DNA of 47,041 bases. It comes from Candidatus Pantoea edessiphila (GTDB taxonomy: Bacteria > Pseudomonadota > Gammaproteobacteria > Enterobacterales > Enterobacteriaceae). Both the position numbers and the translations under genes were made by a program. Below the pieces are notes generated by a model that had not been told where the DNA came from, did not search any database, and saw only the letters and a program-made list of their open reading frames with translations. Shown one piece after another: positions 28,102-37,854 of the stretch. Within the stretch, counting starts at the first letter, position 1; each line of letters begins with the position of its first letter. The stretch is from NCBI RefSeq assembly GCF_002933345.1, contig NZ_PDKR01000006.1, positions 1 to 47,041 on the forward strand, in the 5' to 3' direction.

Positions 28102-28719
28102 ATGAGTTACTCACTTCCACCATTGCCTTATTCATATTATGCGTTGGAGCCATATTTTGATAAAAAAACAATGGAAATTCATCACGTAAAACATCATCAA
28201 ACTTATATAAATAATGTCAATTCTATACTAAAAAATACTGAATTTGCTTCATTACCAATTGATCTTTTAATTACTAGATTAAATGAATTTCCTGTTGAAA
28301 TTAGAGAAACGGTACGTAATAATGCTGGTGGTCATGCTAATCATTCATTTTTTTGGAAAGGTTTAAAGATTAATAGTATTCTAAAAGGAAATTTAAAAAA
28401 TGCTATTGAGGATAAATTTAAAAGCATTTCCAAATTTCAAGAAGAATTTGAAAGAGTTGCTCTATCTCGTTTTGGATCTGGTTGGGTATGGTTAGTTAAA
28501 AAAGATAATAAGTTATCAATAGTTTCTACAGCAAATCAGGATAACCCGTTGATGGGTAAATCAATTTCTGGAGTTTGTGGTTCTCCTATTATTAGCTTAG
28601 ATTTATGGGAGCATGCATATTATCTTAAGTATCAAAATAGACGTATTGACTATATTAAATCATTCTGGAATATCGTTGACTGGGATAGAGCAAAAGAATG
28701 TTTTGAATTAAGTGATTAA
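28102..28719 (+). CDS. sodA: Superoxide dismutase, Mn type
   Basis: This 205-residue cytoplasmic enzyme dismutes superoxide. Metal ligands H27, H81, D167 and H171 are present ([30 protein letters not shown]). Gln at 146 in ANQDNPL marks the Mn type over the Fe type. Length equals E. coli SodA (206). AAGGGAG lies upstream of the ATG. A hairpin follows the stop. The flanking genes differ from those in E. coli. Confidence 0.97.
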   Translation: MSYSLPPLPYSYYALEPYFDKKTMEIHHVKHHQTYINNVNSILKNTEFASLPIDLLITRLNEFPVEIRETVRNNAGGHANHSFFWKGLKINSILKGNLKNAIEDKFKSISKFQEEFERVALSRFGSGWVWLVKKDNKLSIVSTANQDNPLMGKSISGVCGSPIISLDLWEHAYYLKYQNRRIDYIKSFWNIVDWDRAKECFELSD

Positions 28720-28740
28720 TCTAATATTGTCATAAATAAT

Positions 28741-28772
28741 ATAAACCGTTGAAAGAAATTTCATCGGTTTAT
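28741..28772 (+). terminator. Hairpin after sodA
   Basis: ATAAACCG (28741-28748) pairs with CGGTTTAT (28765-28772). Inside it TGAAA pairs with TTTCA around a GAAA loop, with one T-T mismatch between the stems. It starts 21 nt after the sodA stop. There is no T-run behind it, so it may be a processing or stabilising end, not a classic intrinsic terminator. Confidence 0.55.
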
Positions 28773-29171
28773 CATACCTTAAATTAATTTATAAAATCAT
28801 CAATTTTCTTTTATTTTAATATAAAATGGTTAATAGATTTAAGATAATTATTTTTTATCAGATCAATAAATAAAATATTTATCCTTTCTTAATTAAAGTA
28901 ATTTTCCCTTATGAGTATAAAAAATATATATATAAAAATCTAACAAGTAATAAATTTCTAGTATATTTTCTTTGACAAAAAGAAGTTCATTATCTTTACT
29001 TTCATTATAATTTATTAGAATAAGTTAGATACTTATTAAAGTTTCTCTATGAAAGTTATTATTGATGAAATCTTAACAAAGATTAATTTTTATATTTAAA
29101 ACAACGAGAACTCATTGCTGACATTTTATTTAAAATGTAAGTAATAGTATATCTCTAATGGAGATTAGTTA
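28773..29171. other. Spacer before dppA
   Basis: This A/T spacer of about 400 bp has no recognisable gene. TTGACA at 28972-28977 with TTTACT 17 nt later (28995-29000) is a possible dppA promoter. TATAAT at 29006-29011 is too far from that -35. GGAGAT precedes the dppA start. Confidence 0.35.
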
Positions 29172-30818
29172 ATGTGCATCAATTTAAATCGTAAAAAAAG
29201 TACAATCGTTATTAATTATTTCGATAAATATAGAATTTTACTGAAATTTATTAGTTTTGTTTTTATAGTAATATCTATTAATACTCAAGCAAAAACTCTT
29301 GTATACTGTTCTGAAGGTTCGCCAGAAGGATTTAATCCACAATTATTTACTTCTAATACTACTTATGATGCTAGTTCTATTCCTATTTATAACCGTTTAG
29401 TTGAATTTAAAAAAGGAACCATTGAAATAGAGCCTGGACTTGCTGAGTCATGGAATATTAGTCCAAATGGTAAAGTTTATACTTTTAATTTACGAAAAGG
29501 AGTAAAATGGCAATCTAGCAAATACTTTAAACCTACACGTGAATTTAATGCTGATGACGTAATATTTACTTTTGAACGTCAATTAAATAAAAATAATAAG
29601 TATTATAAAGTATCTGGAGGTGATTATAAATATTTTAATAATATGGGTATGACCCAATTAATAAACAAACTTGAAAAAGTTGACGATAATACAGTGAGAT
29701 TTTTTCTTTCACGTCCTTATGCTCCTTTTATTTCTAATTTAGCCATGGATTTTGCATCTATCCTTTCTAAGGAATATGCAGAAAATTTATTAAAGAAAGG
29801 TAATCCTGAAAAAATAGATATAGATCCCATAGGTACAGGACCATTTCAGTTACTTAGTTATAAAAAAGATTCAATGATTGTATATCAAACAAATCCTAAT
29901 TATTGGGGAACCAAACCAAAAATTGATTATTTAATGTTTTCTATTACGCCAGATGCTTCTATTCGTTATTCAAAATTAAAAAAAGGTGAATGTCATATAG
30001 TGTCTAACCCCAGTTTATCTGATTTTGAAAACATAAAAAAAGATAAAGATATAAAAATAATAAAACAAATTGGAGCAAATGTTAGTTTTATTTCATTTAA
30101 TACTGAGAAAAAACCATTTAATAACTTAGCAGTTCGTAAATCATTATCTATGGCTATAAATAGAAAAGCAATCTTAAATTCTGTGTATAAAGGTAACGGT
30201 CAAATATCAGACAGCTTAATCCCACCTATCATGTGGAGCTATAATAAATCAACTAATAATTACAAGTATGACATTATAGAAGCTAAAAAGATGTTAAAAA
30301 AATCTGGTCTAAAAGACGGGTTTTCAGTTAATTTATGGGTAATGCCAATGCAACATCCATATAATCTAAATACTCATTACATGGCTGAAATGATTAAAGC
30401 TGATTGGGCTAAAATTGGAGTGAAAACTAAAATCTTTGATTATAAATGGGATGAATACGTAAAACGTGCACAATCTGGTGAGCATCAAGCCATCATAAAT
30501 GGATGGATTAGTGATAATGGTGATCCAGATAATTTTTATTCTACATTATTTAACTGTAATTCATTAAAATATGGCCGTAATTATTCCCGTTGGTGTTATA
30601 AACCATATGATGAAAAAATAAATTTAGCTCGCAATGAAAATTCTCAAAAAAAACGTATTGATTGTTATAAAAACGCACAAGCGATGATAAACAATCAGGT
30701 TCCAGCTTTAATAATAATACACTCTAATTTATGGGAACCAGTTAATAAAAATATTATTGGTTATTTAATTGATCCTTTAGGTAAACATCATTTTGATACA
30801 GTTGATATGAAGGATTAA
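29172..30818 (+). CDS. dppA: Periplasmic dipeptide/haem-binding protein DppA
   Basis: This 548-residue solute-binding protein of the Dpp ABC importer also binds haem in E. coli. It has a basic, hydrophobic N-terminus with a likely signal-peptidase site after TQA, so the mature form starts KTLVYCSEG as in E. coli DppA. All four cysteines that form two disulfides in E. coli are kept (YCSEG, GECHI, FNCNS, RWCYKP). Core motifs GTGPFQL, YWGTKP and DNGDPDNF are intact. The signal sequence is longer than usual. The permease and ATPase genes dppBCDF do not follow; 0.9 kb of spacer does. Confidence 0.95.
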   Translation: MCINLNRKKSTIVINYFDKYRILLKFISFVFIVISINTQAKTLVYCSEGSPEGFNPQLFTSNTTYDASSIPIYNRLVEFKKGTIEIEPGLAESWNISPNGKVYTFNLRKGVKWQSSKYFKPTREFNADDVIFTFERQLNKNNKYYKVSGGDYKYFNNMGMTQLINKLEKVDDNTVRFFLSRPYAPFISNLAMDFASILSKEYAENLLKKGNPEKIDIDPIGTGPFQLLSYKKDSMIVYQTNPNYWGTKPKIDYLMFSITPDASIRYSKLKKGECHIVSNPSLSDFENIKKDKDIKIIKQIGANVSFISFNTEKKPFNNLAVRKSLSMAINRKAILNSVYKGNGQISDSLIPPIMWSYNKSTNNYKYDIIEAKKMLKKSGLKDGFSVNLWVMPMQHPYNLNTHYMAEMIKADWAKIGVKTKIFDYKWDEYVKRAQSGEHQAIINGWISDNGDPDNFYSTLFNCNSLKYGRNYSRWCYKPYDEKINLARNENSQKKRIDCYKNAQAMINNQVPALIIIHSNLWEPVNKNIIGYLIDPLGKHHFDTVDMKD

Positions 30819-31726
30819 ATTGACTTTTATAATTAATTAATTTTCATGCATATATTTCAGAGTAATTGTATTAATTATATTAAAAATACTTTTATTTATT
30901 AATGATTTATATGCATTTTATTTATAATAAATTACTAATAAAAAAACAAAAAATATTTATAATATACTAAGGATTTTATTAACGATAATTTTACAATAAA
31001 AAAAACAATGTAACTATTTAGTTAAAATCGTACCACATTTTATAGCAATTTTAATCTAAAATATTTTTATTATGATTATTGCAATAATTTGTGGTATTTT
31101 TTATTTACTGTAAATATCAAAATAATGAATAATATTTAAAAATTTAATTTATAAATATGTGTATGATTAATATCATTTGATGAATATATTTATCAAACAT
31201 ACACATATTAAACAATAAATATTATTTAATAATTTTTTAAATAATTATGTTTTCTCTGTTCTTAATTATGTTAGAATATACATCATATTGGAATATAAGT
31301 TATAATAGTTTTAAAGATTTCATATATAATAAATGAAGTTATATATTGATTTTTTTTATAAATTGATTATAATTCATTTCTAAGTATTATTGTATTAAAT
31401 ACAAATAAAAATATCTTTATAAAAATTGTCATTTTGTCAGAAATGTCTGGTTGGAATTTATAAAAAACCCATCATTGTATTAAAATTTTAGAGTTAAATA
31501 TAGTTTTATCTGATTAATTTTATAAAAATATTTTAACAAGTTAATAGCAAATAATTTTTACTTGATTTTTTTATTGTTATTTATTATGGTAAGTGCTAGA
31601 TTAGATCGAGATCATTTAATTTATTTTAATAATTTATTGTATTTAGAATACAAAGGGTATTATTTTTAATTAATTCAAAACACAAATATTATTTCTTTTC
31701 AAGTGTACCCAATGAGGGAACAGCAA
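30819..31726. other. 0.9-kb spacer between dppA and trxA with several hairpins
   Basis: No substantial gene is seen where dppB (after dppA) or rhlB (before trxA) might be expected. The stretch holds a long imperfect hairpin with a T-run (31031-31102) and a 12-bp perfect outer stem at 31154-31209 with an inner stem. There is also a small island of normal composition near 31430-31475. A 27-codon frame with ATG at 31586 closes at 31669 and matches nothing I know. Confidence 0.45.
31031..31102 (+). terminator. Candidate intrinsic terminator downstream of dppA
   Basis: Arms 31031-31049 and 31078-31096 begin and end with TACCACA and TGTGGTA. They pair over 16 of 19 positions around a 28-nt A/T loop, followed by six T (31097-31102). 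It is about 210 nt after the dppA stop. The large loop is unusual, which lowers confidence. Confidence 0.5.
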
Positions 31727-32062
31727 ATGAATAGCAATAAGATTATTTATCTGAGCGATAATAATTTTGATGAAAACATCTTAAAAGATGGTGTTACTGC
31801 ATTAGTAGATTTTTGGGCTGAATGGTGTGGGCCGTGTAGGACTATGTCACCAATTCTTGATGAAATTTCAGAAGAATACGATAGTAAATTAATCGTTGCC
31901 AAAATTAACGTTGACGATAATTCTAATAAAGCTCAAAAATATGGAGTTCGTGGTATCCCAACTTTAATGTTATTTAAAAATGGTAAAAATATAGCAACAA
32001 AAGTAGGCTCTCTATCTAAATCACAACTAAAAGAATTCTTAGATAATAATTTGATAAAATAA
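31727..32062 (+). CDS. trxA: Thioredoxin 1
   Basis: This 111-residue cytoplasmic disulfide reductant has the WAEWCGPCR active site (C34, C37), the cis-Pro in GIPTLMLF and the conserved C-terminal [11 protein letters not shown] choose ATG 31727, with GAGGGA upstream and the N-terminus [11 protein letters not shown] like E. coli (109 aa). The GTG at 31703 would add eight residues with no homologue. It precedes rho as in E. coli. Confidence 0.97.
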   Translation: MNSNKIIYLSDNNFDENILKDGVTALVDFWAEWCGPCRTMSPILDEISEEYDSKLIVAKINVDDNSNKAQKYGVRGIPTLMLFKNGKNIATKVGSLSKSQLKEFLDNNLIK

Positions 32063-32399
32063 TTAAATTATTAAAGGAATATTTGGTTAACAGTGTCTAT
32101 TATTTTCAATTACTAATTATTTGAATTTATTATAATATATTTATATGATTTGTTTTATATGATAATTTTTAGATTTTTTTAATCGTAGATTATCATCCAT
32201 TTCAAATTTTTAACAAATTAATGTTTATGATTTTGTTTTGACACCTATAAATTGTCATTATTTATAGTTGTTTGTTATTTTTTTCAAAATTTTTTTAACT
32301 AGTAGCTATAAGTGATTACAAATTCATTAATCATATTAACTACGAAAGATATTTCGACTATTATTCACGGCCTTCTCCTGATTTTAAGAATTAATCAAT
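32063..32399. other. trxA-rho spacer, probable rho leader
   Basis: This 337-bp spacer contains a promoter-like site at 32238-32268 and a small hairpin (CGAAA/TTTCG, about 32343-32356). I do not recognise an rhoL-like leader peptide. In E. coli rho has a long leader used for autoregulation, and the length kept here is compatible with that. Confidence 0.4.
32238..32268 (+). promoter_or_regulatory. Candidate rho promoter overlapped by an inverted repeat
   Basis: TTGACA (32238-32243) is followed by TATAGT (32263-32268) after 19 nt. A 7-bp inverted repeat, CTATAAA (32245-32251) and TTTATAG (32261-32267), lies across the spacer and -10. The 19-nt spacing is long for sigma-70. Confidence 0.35.
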
Positions 32400-33659
32400 A
32401 TGAATCTTACCAAACTAAAAAATACACCAGTTTCTGAATTGATTAAATTAGGTGAAAAAATGGGTCTAGAAAACCAAGCGCGTATGCGTAAGCAAGACAT
32501 CATTTTTTCAATATTAAAACAACATTCAAAAAGTGGTGAGGATATTTTTGGTAATGGAGTACTTGAAATATTACAAGATGGGTTTGGATTTTTACGTTCT
32601 GGAGATAGTTCTTATCTAGCTGGTCCAGATGATATTTACGTATCTCCTAGCCAAATTCGCCGATTTAACCTTCGTACAGGAGATACTATATCAGGGAAAA
32701 TTAGGCCTCCTAAAGAAGGAGAACGATATTTCGCTTTACTAAAAGTTAATGAAGTCAACTATGATAAGCCAGAGAATTCACGTAATAAAATACTATTTGA
32801 AAATCTTACTCCATTACATGCTAATCATCGTTTAAAAATGGAGCGTGGTAATGGTTCTACTGAAGATTTAACTACACGTGTATTAGATTTAGCATCTCCA
32901 ATTGGTCTTGGCCAGCGTGGTTTAATAGTAGCTCCTCCAAAGGCGGGTAAAACAATTTTATTACAAAATATTGCCCAAAGTTTAGCACATAATTATCCGA
33001 GCTGTGTTTTGATGGTTCTATTAATTGATGAAAGACCAGAGGAAGTAACAGAAATGAGACGTTTAGTTAAAGGTGAAGTTATAGCTTCAACTTTTGATGA
33101 ACCAGCTTCTCGTCATATTCAAGTTGCTGAAATGGTTATTGAAAAAGCTAAACGTTTAGTAGAACATAAAAAAGATGTTGTTGTCTTATTAGATTCTATT
33201 ACACGATTAGCACGTGCTTACAATACTGTAGTTCCAGCTTCTGGTAAAGTTTTAACTGGTGGTGTAGATGCTAACGCTTTACATCGACCAAAACGTTTCT
33301 TTGGAGCAGCAAGAAATGTAGAGGAAGGTGGTAGTTTAACTATTATTGCAACTGCATTGGTAGACACTGGTTCTAAAATGGATGAAGTTATTTATGAAGA
33401 GTTTAAAGGAACCGGAAATATGGAATTGCATTTATCGAGAAAAATAGCTGAAAAACGAGTTTTTCCAGCAATTGATTATAACCGTTCTGGTACCCGTAAA
33501 GAGGAACTTCTGACCCTGCAAGAAGAACTGCAAAAAATGTGGATTTTACGTAAAATTATGCATCCTATGGGAGAAATAGATGCAATGGAGTTTTTAATTA
33601 ACAAATTAGCTATGACTAAAACTAATGATGATTTTTTCGATATGATGAAGCGTTCGTAA
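32400..33659 (+). CDS. rho: Transcription termination factor Rho
   Basis: This 419-residue RNA-dependent ATPase helicase, exactly the E. coli length, releases RNA polymerase from transcripts. The N-terminal RNA-binding OSB/CSD fold ([27 protein letters not shown]) is complete. Walker A is APPKAGKT, Walker B is [15 protein letters not shown], and the Q-loop region ([25 protein letters not shown]) is intact. Rho is one of the best conserved proteins in the window. Many genes here lack T-run terminators, so Rho may do much of the termination. Confidence 0.98.
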   Translation: MNLTKLKNTPVSELIKLGEKMGLENQARMRKQDIIFSILKQHSKSGEDIFGNGVLEILQDGFGFLRSGDSSYLAGPDDIYVSPSQIRRFNLRTGDTISGKIRPPKEGERYFALLKVNEVNYDKPENSRNKILFENLTPLHANHRLKMERGNGSTEDLTTRVLDLASPIGLGQRGLIVAPPKAGKTILLQNIAQSLAHNYPSCVLMVLLIDERPEEVTEMRRLVKGEVIASTFDEPASRHIQVAEMVIEKAKRLVEHKKDVVVLLDSITRLARAYNTVVPASGKVLTGGVDANALHRPKRFFGAARNVEEGGSLTIIATALVDTGSKMDEVIYEEFKGTGNMELHLSRKIAEKRVFPAIDYNRSGTRKEELLTLQEELQKMWILRKIMHPMGEIDAMEFLINKLAMTKTNDDFFDMMKRS

Positions 33660-33795
33660 GAACGACAATTTTAATATTAAATTTAATTGAAATATATTTA
33701 GTTAAGTTACCTATAAATAAAATATTGCTATTTACTAATTTAATAAAATAGGATTTATTATTGAATATATCCTCCTCCCTATTATTTAATTTTTA

Positions 33796-33872
33796 GCGCC
33801 CGTAGCTCAGTTGGATAGAGCACTACCCTCCGAAGGTAGAGGTTTCAGGTTCAAATCCTGTCGGGCGCACCA
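33796..33872 (+). tRNA. tRNA-Arg (anticodon CCG)
   Basis: This 77-nt cloverleaf has acceptor GCGCCCG/CGGGCGC and anticodon loop CTCCGAA in stem CTACC/GGTAG. The T-loop is TTCAAAT and the CCA is encoded. It matches E. coli argX in sequence and position, first of the tRNA cluster downstream of rho. It decodes CGG. Confidence 0.97.
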
Positions 33873-33947
33873 CAGTTAATTCTATCAATAAAATGATAAA
33901 CAATCTATTAAAAATATGTTATATTATTAATTAAAGTAATCGTTTAT

Positions 33948-34021
33948 GGTGGCTATAGCTCAGTTGGTAGAGTTCTGGATTGTGATTCCAGCTGTCGTGG
34001 GTTCGAATCCCACTAGTCACC
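33948..34021 (+). tRNA. tRNA-His (anticodon GTG)
   Basis: The extra G at -1 (33948) faces discriminator C73 (34021), the hallmark of tRNA-His. The acceptor is GTGGCTA/TAGTCAC with one G-T pair, the anticodon is GTG and the T-loop is TTCGAAT. The encoded tail is CAT and not CCA, so CCA must be added by a nucleotidyltransferase, unlike E. coli hisR. Confidence 0.96.
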
Positions 34022-34063
34022 CATAAATTTTTAAAGTGATTATTAAAAAAATATCTGGAATTT

Positions 34064-34140
34064 CGGTGAGTGGCGCAGCTTGGTAGCGCAACTGGTTTGG
34101 GACCAGTGGGTCGGAGGTTCGAATCCTCTCTCACCGACCA
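34064..34140 (+). tRNA. tRNA-Pro (anticodon TGG)
   Basis: This 77-nt cloverleaf has CGGTGAG/CTCACCG, anticodon TGG, T-loop TTCGAAT and encoded CCA. It is nearly identical to E. coli proM. The tRNA-Leu (leuT) that separates hisR and proM in E. coli is missing; only 42 nt lie between the two genes. Confidence 0.97.
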
Positions 34141-34172
34141 ATGATATATTTTAGTACCTAAATTAATATCAT
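34141..34172. terminator. Hairpin between the tRNA cluster and hemD
   Basis: ATGATAT (34141-34147) pairs with ATATCAT (34166-34172), and an inner TTTAG/CTAAA stem closes a 3-nt loop. It begins right after tRNA-Pro and lies between convergent units, so it could mark the 3' end for both. No T-run follows on the plus strand. Confidence 0.5.
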
Positions 34173-34229
34173 ATGTTGTGTTATAATTTAACAAATTACC
34201 TTACTTTAATTACAGAATAATACACTAAA

Positions 34230-34979
34230 TTAAAGATAGGATAATGTTTTTAATATGGATTTATTATTTGCGCTTTCAGTTACATAAATTTCTTTCCATC
34301 CCAATTTTTGAGCATTTTCTAACAAACGATTACTAACAACTAAAATTTTACATTTAATTAGCCATTCTTTTCGATCTTTTTCTGTAAACAAATAAAATAG
34401 TTGTTTTAACATATCACTGCTAGTTACTACTAGAGTATTAATACCAAGATTTCTTAAACGTTCACCTTCAATTATCCCATTGTATTTTTTTTTTACTGAT
34501 TGATAACATTCAACAAAAAATACTTTTACCTCAAATCCTAAAAGTGTTTTTTTTAAAAGTTCTCTGCTAGGATTTCCACTAAAAATTAAAGCGATCTTAT
34601 TCTTGATGTTATTTAACTCTAATAATTCTATTAATTCTTCACTACCCTCTCTAATTTTAGGATACTTGATATTTAATTTACTAATAGCTTTAAAAGCTAT
34701 GGCAGTTGAGTAACCAATTGCATAATAATTTAAATCAATCGGCCATGACATAGAAGCTTTTTGTAAGGTTAAGTTAGCAAAATACAAAGCTTGTTTTGAT
34801 AGTATAAATACTAAATCATTAGAATGTAGAAAATTAGTCAATATATAAGGAATACAATTTAAATTGTTACCCGGTATAAAATCAATCAAAGGAAAGCTAA
34901 AAGCTTTTTTTCCTAATTTCCTTAAACTTAAAACTAGATCTCTCGCAGCAGGTTCAGGACGAGTTATTAAAATAGTCAT
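34230..34979 (-). CDS. hemD: Uroporphyrinogen-III synthase
   Basis: This 249-residue enzyme (246 in E. coli) cyclises hydroxymethylbilane to uroporphyrinogen III, the branch point of haem synthesis. It begins MTILITRPEPAA and has FPLIDF, an SGNPSRELL segment and VVTSSDMLKQL. The family is always weakly conserved, and context with hemC supports the call. It overlaps hemC by 26 nt. The hemX and hemY genes that follow in E. coli are absent. Confidence 0.95.
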   Translation of the reverse strand: MTILITRPEPAARDLVLSLRKLGKKAFSFPLIDFIPGNNLNCIPYILTNFLHSNDLVFILSKQALYFANLTLQKASMSWPIDLNYYAIGYSTAIAFKAISKLNIKYPKIREGSEELIELLELNNIKNKIALIFSGNPSRELLKKTLLGFEVKVFFVECYQSVKKKYNGIIEGERLRNLGINTLVVTSSDMLKQLFYLFTEKDRKEWLIKCKILVVSNRLLENAQKLGWKEIYVTESANNKSILKTLSYL

Positions 34980-35913
34980 ATATTTTATTTAAATTATTTT
35001 TGAAAAATTTACCGTTTTCACAAATTAATTTTTCAGCTAATAAAATCCCTGTTTTTTCAGATTGATATCTTGATCCTCTAATTTCTTTTTTAATAATTAT
35101 ACTGCTATTACCATTTGGCACACAAATTAACCCTCGTAACCATATATCGCTACCTTCTAATATTGCAAAACCAGCAATAGGCAATTCGCATCCTCCATCA
35201 AGATAATTATTCATAGCACGTTCTGCTTTTATACACACTGCAGTATCATCATGATTTAATACTTGAAGTAAATTTATTAATTTAATATCATCTAAACGGC
35301 ATTCAACACCTAGTGCACCTTGACCAACTGCTGGTAATACAATATCAGTAGATAATATTTGATTAATTCTGTTTTCTAAACCTAGTCTTTTTAATCCAGC
35401 AGCAGCGATAATGATTGCATCATATTCACCTATATCTAATTTATTTAATCTTGTTCCAATGTTTCCTCTTATCGAACGAACTAATAAATCTGGACGATAA
35501 GAAATAATTTGGCATCCTCTACGCATACTTGAAGTACCAATAATCGCTCCTTTTGGCATATCTTCAAGTGAACGATAACGATGAGAAACAATTACATCAT
35601 ATGGATTTTCTCTCTCACAAATAGCAACTAAACCAAGGCCTTTTGGAAGATTTATAGGTAAATCTTTTATTGAATGCACTGCTAAATCAGCTTTACGTTT
35701 TATTACTAATTGTTCGAGTTCTTTAACAAAGACACCTTTACCACCTAGTTTTAATATAAGTTTATCAATTATAATATCACCTTTAGTCATGGTTGGAATT
35801 ATTTCTATGTTTAAATTAGGATATATGCTACTTAGACGATCTTTTATATAACTAGCTTGCCATAAAGCTAAAGGACTTTTCCTTGTTGCAATTTTTAAAA
35901 TATTTTTTGACAT
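34954..35913 (-). CDS. hemC: Hydroxymethylbilane synthase (porphobilinogen deaminase)
   Basis: This 319-residue enzyme condenses four porphobilinogens into hydroxymethylbilane. The dipyrromethane cofactor attaches to C242 in GGCELPIAGFA, the same number as in E. coli. Motifs RKSPLALWQA, VHSIKDLP and GTSSMRR are complete. It is the upstream gene of the hemCD pair and reads away from dapF. With hemD and hemG in the window it suggests working haem synthesis. Confidence 0.97.
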   Translation of the reverse strand: MSKNILKIATRKSPLALWQASYIKDRLSSIYPNLNIEIIPTMTKGDIIIDKLILKLGGKGVFVKELEQLVIKRKADLAVHSIKDLPINLPKGLGLVAICERENPYDVIVSHRYRSLEDMPKGAIIGTSSMRRGCQIISYRPDLLVRSIRGNIGTRLNKLDIGEYDAIIIAAAGLKRLGLENRINQILSTDIVLPAVGQGALGVECRLDDIKLINLLQVLNHDDTAVCIKAERAMNNYLDGGCELPIAGFAILEGSDIWLRGLICVPNGNSSIIIKKEIRGSRYQSEKTGILLAEKLICENGKFFKNNLNKIYDYFNNSS

Positions 35914-37017
35914 ATAATATATTTATCTTCATTAATTAAATTAATTATGTTTAAATTTTATACATTGCCTAAATAAAATAGTATGTTTATATAAATAGTT
36001 TAATTATATGGATAAGAAGATTACCAAATATCAATAAAATTAAACACGAAATTTAGTTTATTTTAAATTTTTTTGATTATTTTTATTTATACTCTTAATA
36101 CTATAAACCATATATTTAATTAATTACGTAAAATCTTAAATATTTTATATAATTTAGAAAAATATTATCAATAATATAAAATATATAAACAAACACAAAA
36201 TACTATATGTAATTAATTAACTTCATACCATATCAATTTAATTACTTAAGTTGTATTTTTTAATAAATATAAATTTTATTTAATTTATAGTAAATAATAA
36301 ATTAAATTTATTAAGAGATTATAAATTATATATTTGTTTAATTTCTATTTTACCATACTATACTTAAAAGCAGTATATTGCTTTAAATATTTGATATTTA
36401 AATAAAGTTTTATTAAAAAGTAAAGATATAAATTTATTAGTGTATATAAATTAAAATTTATATTTAAAATATCTATCAAATAAAATAATTTCATGAGCTA
36501 TTATAATGAACATTACGAATTTTTCTATCTAAAATAATAATTAAAGGATAGTAATATTAATAAGTAATTGATTTTTACTTAAGTAAGATAGGAATTTAAT
36601 AATTATATTAAGATTGACAAATCATTAGTTAAAATAAACAATTAACCCAAAATAGGTATCTTAATTATAAATTGATATATTTATAATATAAATTTATTAA
36701 AAATTAAAATATTTAGTTTTTAAGGTAAAATTTATATGAAACAAATTATTAATTTGCTAAAAATAATTGATATTATTTGTGAAAACATTTGTTAATAATA
36801 AGTAAAATGATTAATTTTTAATTTATATTATTTAATTAATAAATTGTAATTAGTGAAGTTATATGAATACGTTTTTGATTTTTTTTAATTATTTAACAGT
36901 AAAATATTAGTTAAATTAAGTTGTAGATAATAAATTTAATTTTTAAGTATATTTAAAATATTTTAATGATATATTATATAAAATAATAATAGCTTAATTA
37001 ATTTCCATGGTATTTTT
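35914..37017. other. 1.1-kb eroded spacer between hemC and dapF
   Basis: In E. coli this interval holds cyaA, cyaY and yifL. Here it is among the most A/T-rich parts of the window and no frame is long enough to be a gene. A 19-codon frame at 36736-36795 with an AAGG ahead begins MKQIINLLKII and sits where the small lipoprotein gene yifL would be. A small hairpin around AGCA/TGCT is near 36366-36383. The region is interpreted as a gene graveyard carrying the hemC and dapF promoters. Confidence 0.5.
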
Positions 37018-37854
37018 ATGGGACAAAAGATTATTTTTTCTAAAATGCATAGCTTAAGAAACGATTTTGTTATAATAGATTCCATAACTCAAGAATTTTT
37101 TCTTTCTCCAAAATTAATTAATAAAATATCTGATCGTCATTCAGGAATCGGCTTTGATCAGTTATTAATTGTTGAACCACCTGTAGCTCCAAATTTTGAT
37201 TTTCATTATAGAATATTTAACTCAAATGGTAGTGAAGTATTTCAATGTGGTAATGGTGCTCGTTGTTTTGCTCTTTTTGTTAGATTAAAAAAACTAACAG
37301 ATAAAACTATTATCAAAGTAACTACAAAAGTTACAAACATGGTTTTAAAAATTATTGATAATAATTTAATATGTGTAAATATGAATAAGCCAAATTTTAA
37401 TCATAGTAAAATACCATTCAAAATGAATGATAATGGACAGTTATATTATATTCAAGCTGCTGGTAAATTTTTAAAATTTGACATCGTATCAATTGGTAAT
37501 CCTCATTGTGTAATTCAAGTAAAAGACTTAAATACTACTCAAGTAGACTTACTAGGATCAATAATAGAAAAACATCATTATTTTCCAGAATCAACCAATG
37601 TTAATTTTATGGAAATCATAAATATTGAACATATTCGTTTACGTGTATATGAAAGAGGTATAGGAGAAACTTATGCCTGCGGTAGTGGTGCATGTGCTGC
37701 AGTAGTTTGTGGGATTAAACAAGGTATTTTAGAATCAAAAGTACGTGTAGATTTACCTGGAGGAACGTTATATATTTCATGGGAAGGAAAAGGAAAATCA
37801 ATATATATGACAGGTCCTGCTACACACATATATGATGGGTGTATTTACATATAA
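37018..37854 (+). CDS. dapF: Diaminopimelate epimerase
   Basis: This 278-residue enzyme interconverts LL- and meso-diaminopimelate for peptidoglycan and lysine. Both catalytic cysteines are present: CGNGARC and CGSGACA. NSNGSE, GNPHCVIQV and the C-terminal LPGGTL also fit. Oddly, the near-invariant N-terminal KMHGLGNDF is KMHSLRNDF here, with both glycines replaced (residues 12 and 14). The segment equivalent to STANGRM has become KVTNMV. The protein is full length, so it is probably active, but its active-site cleft may be altered. Confidence 0.94.
   Translation: MGQKIIFSKMHSLRNDFVIIDSITQEFFLSPKLINKISDRHSGIGFDQLLIVEPPVAPNFDFHYRIFNSNGSEVFQCGNGARCFALFVRLKKLTDKTIIKVTTKVTNMVLKIIDNNLICVNMNKPNFNHSKIPFKMNDNGQLYYIQAAGKFLKFDIVSIGNPHCVIQVKDLNTTQVDLLGSIIEKHHYFPESTNVNFMEIINIEHIRLRVYERGIGETYACGSGACAAVVCGIKQGILESKVRVDLPGGTLYISWEGKGKSIYMTGPATHIYDGCIYI

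Noticed and set aside
28972-29011. TTGACA plus TATAAT as a dppA promoter
   Set aside because: The two hexamers are 28 nt apart, too far for one sigma-70 promoter; only the weaker TTTACT fits the spacing.
31586-31669. 27-codon frame starting MVSARLDRDH before trxA
   Set aside because: There is no clear SD, no homologue I recognise and no conserved neighbour role; it is kept only as a note in the spacer entry.
33931-34194. 87-codon minus-strand frame over the tRNA cluster
   Set aside because: It is the antisense of tRNA-His and tRNA-Pro and gives the well-known spurious tRNA-derived peptide. The tRNA cloverleafs explain the sequence.
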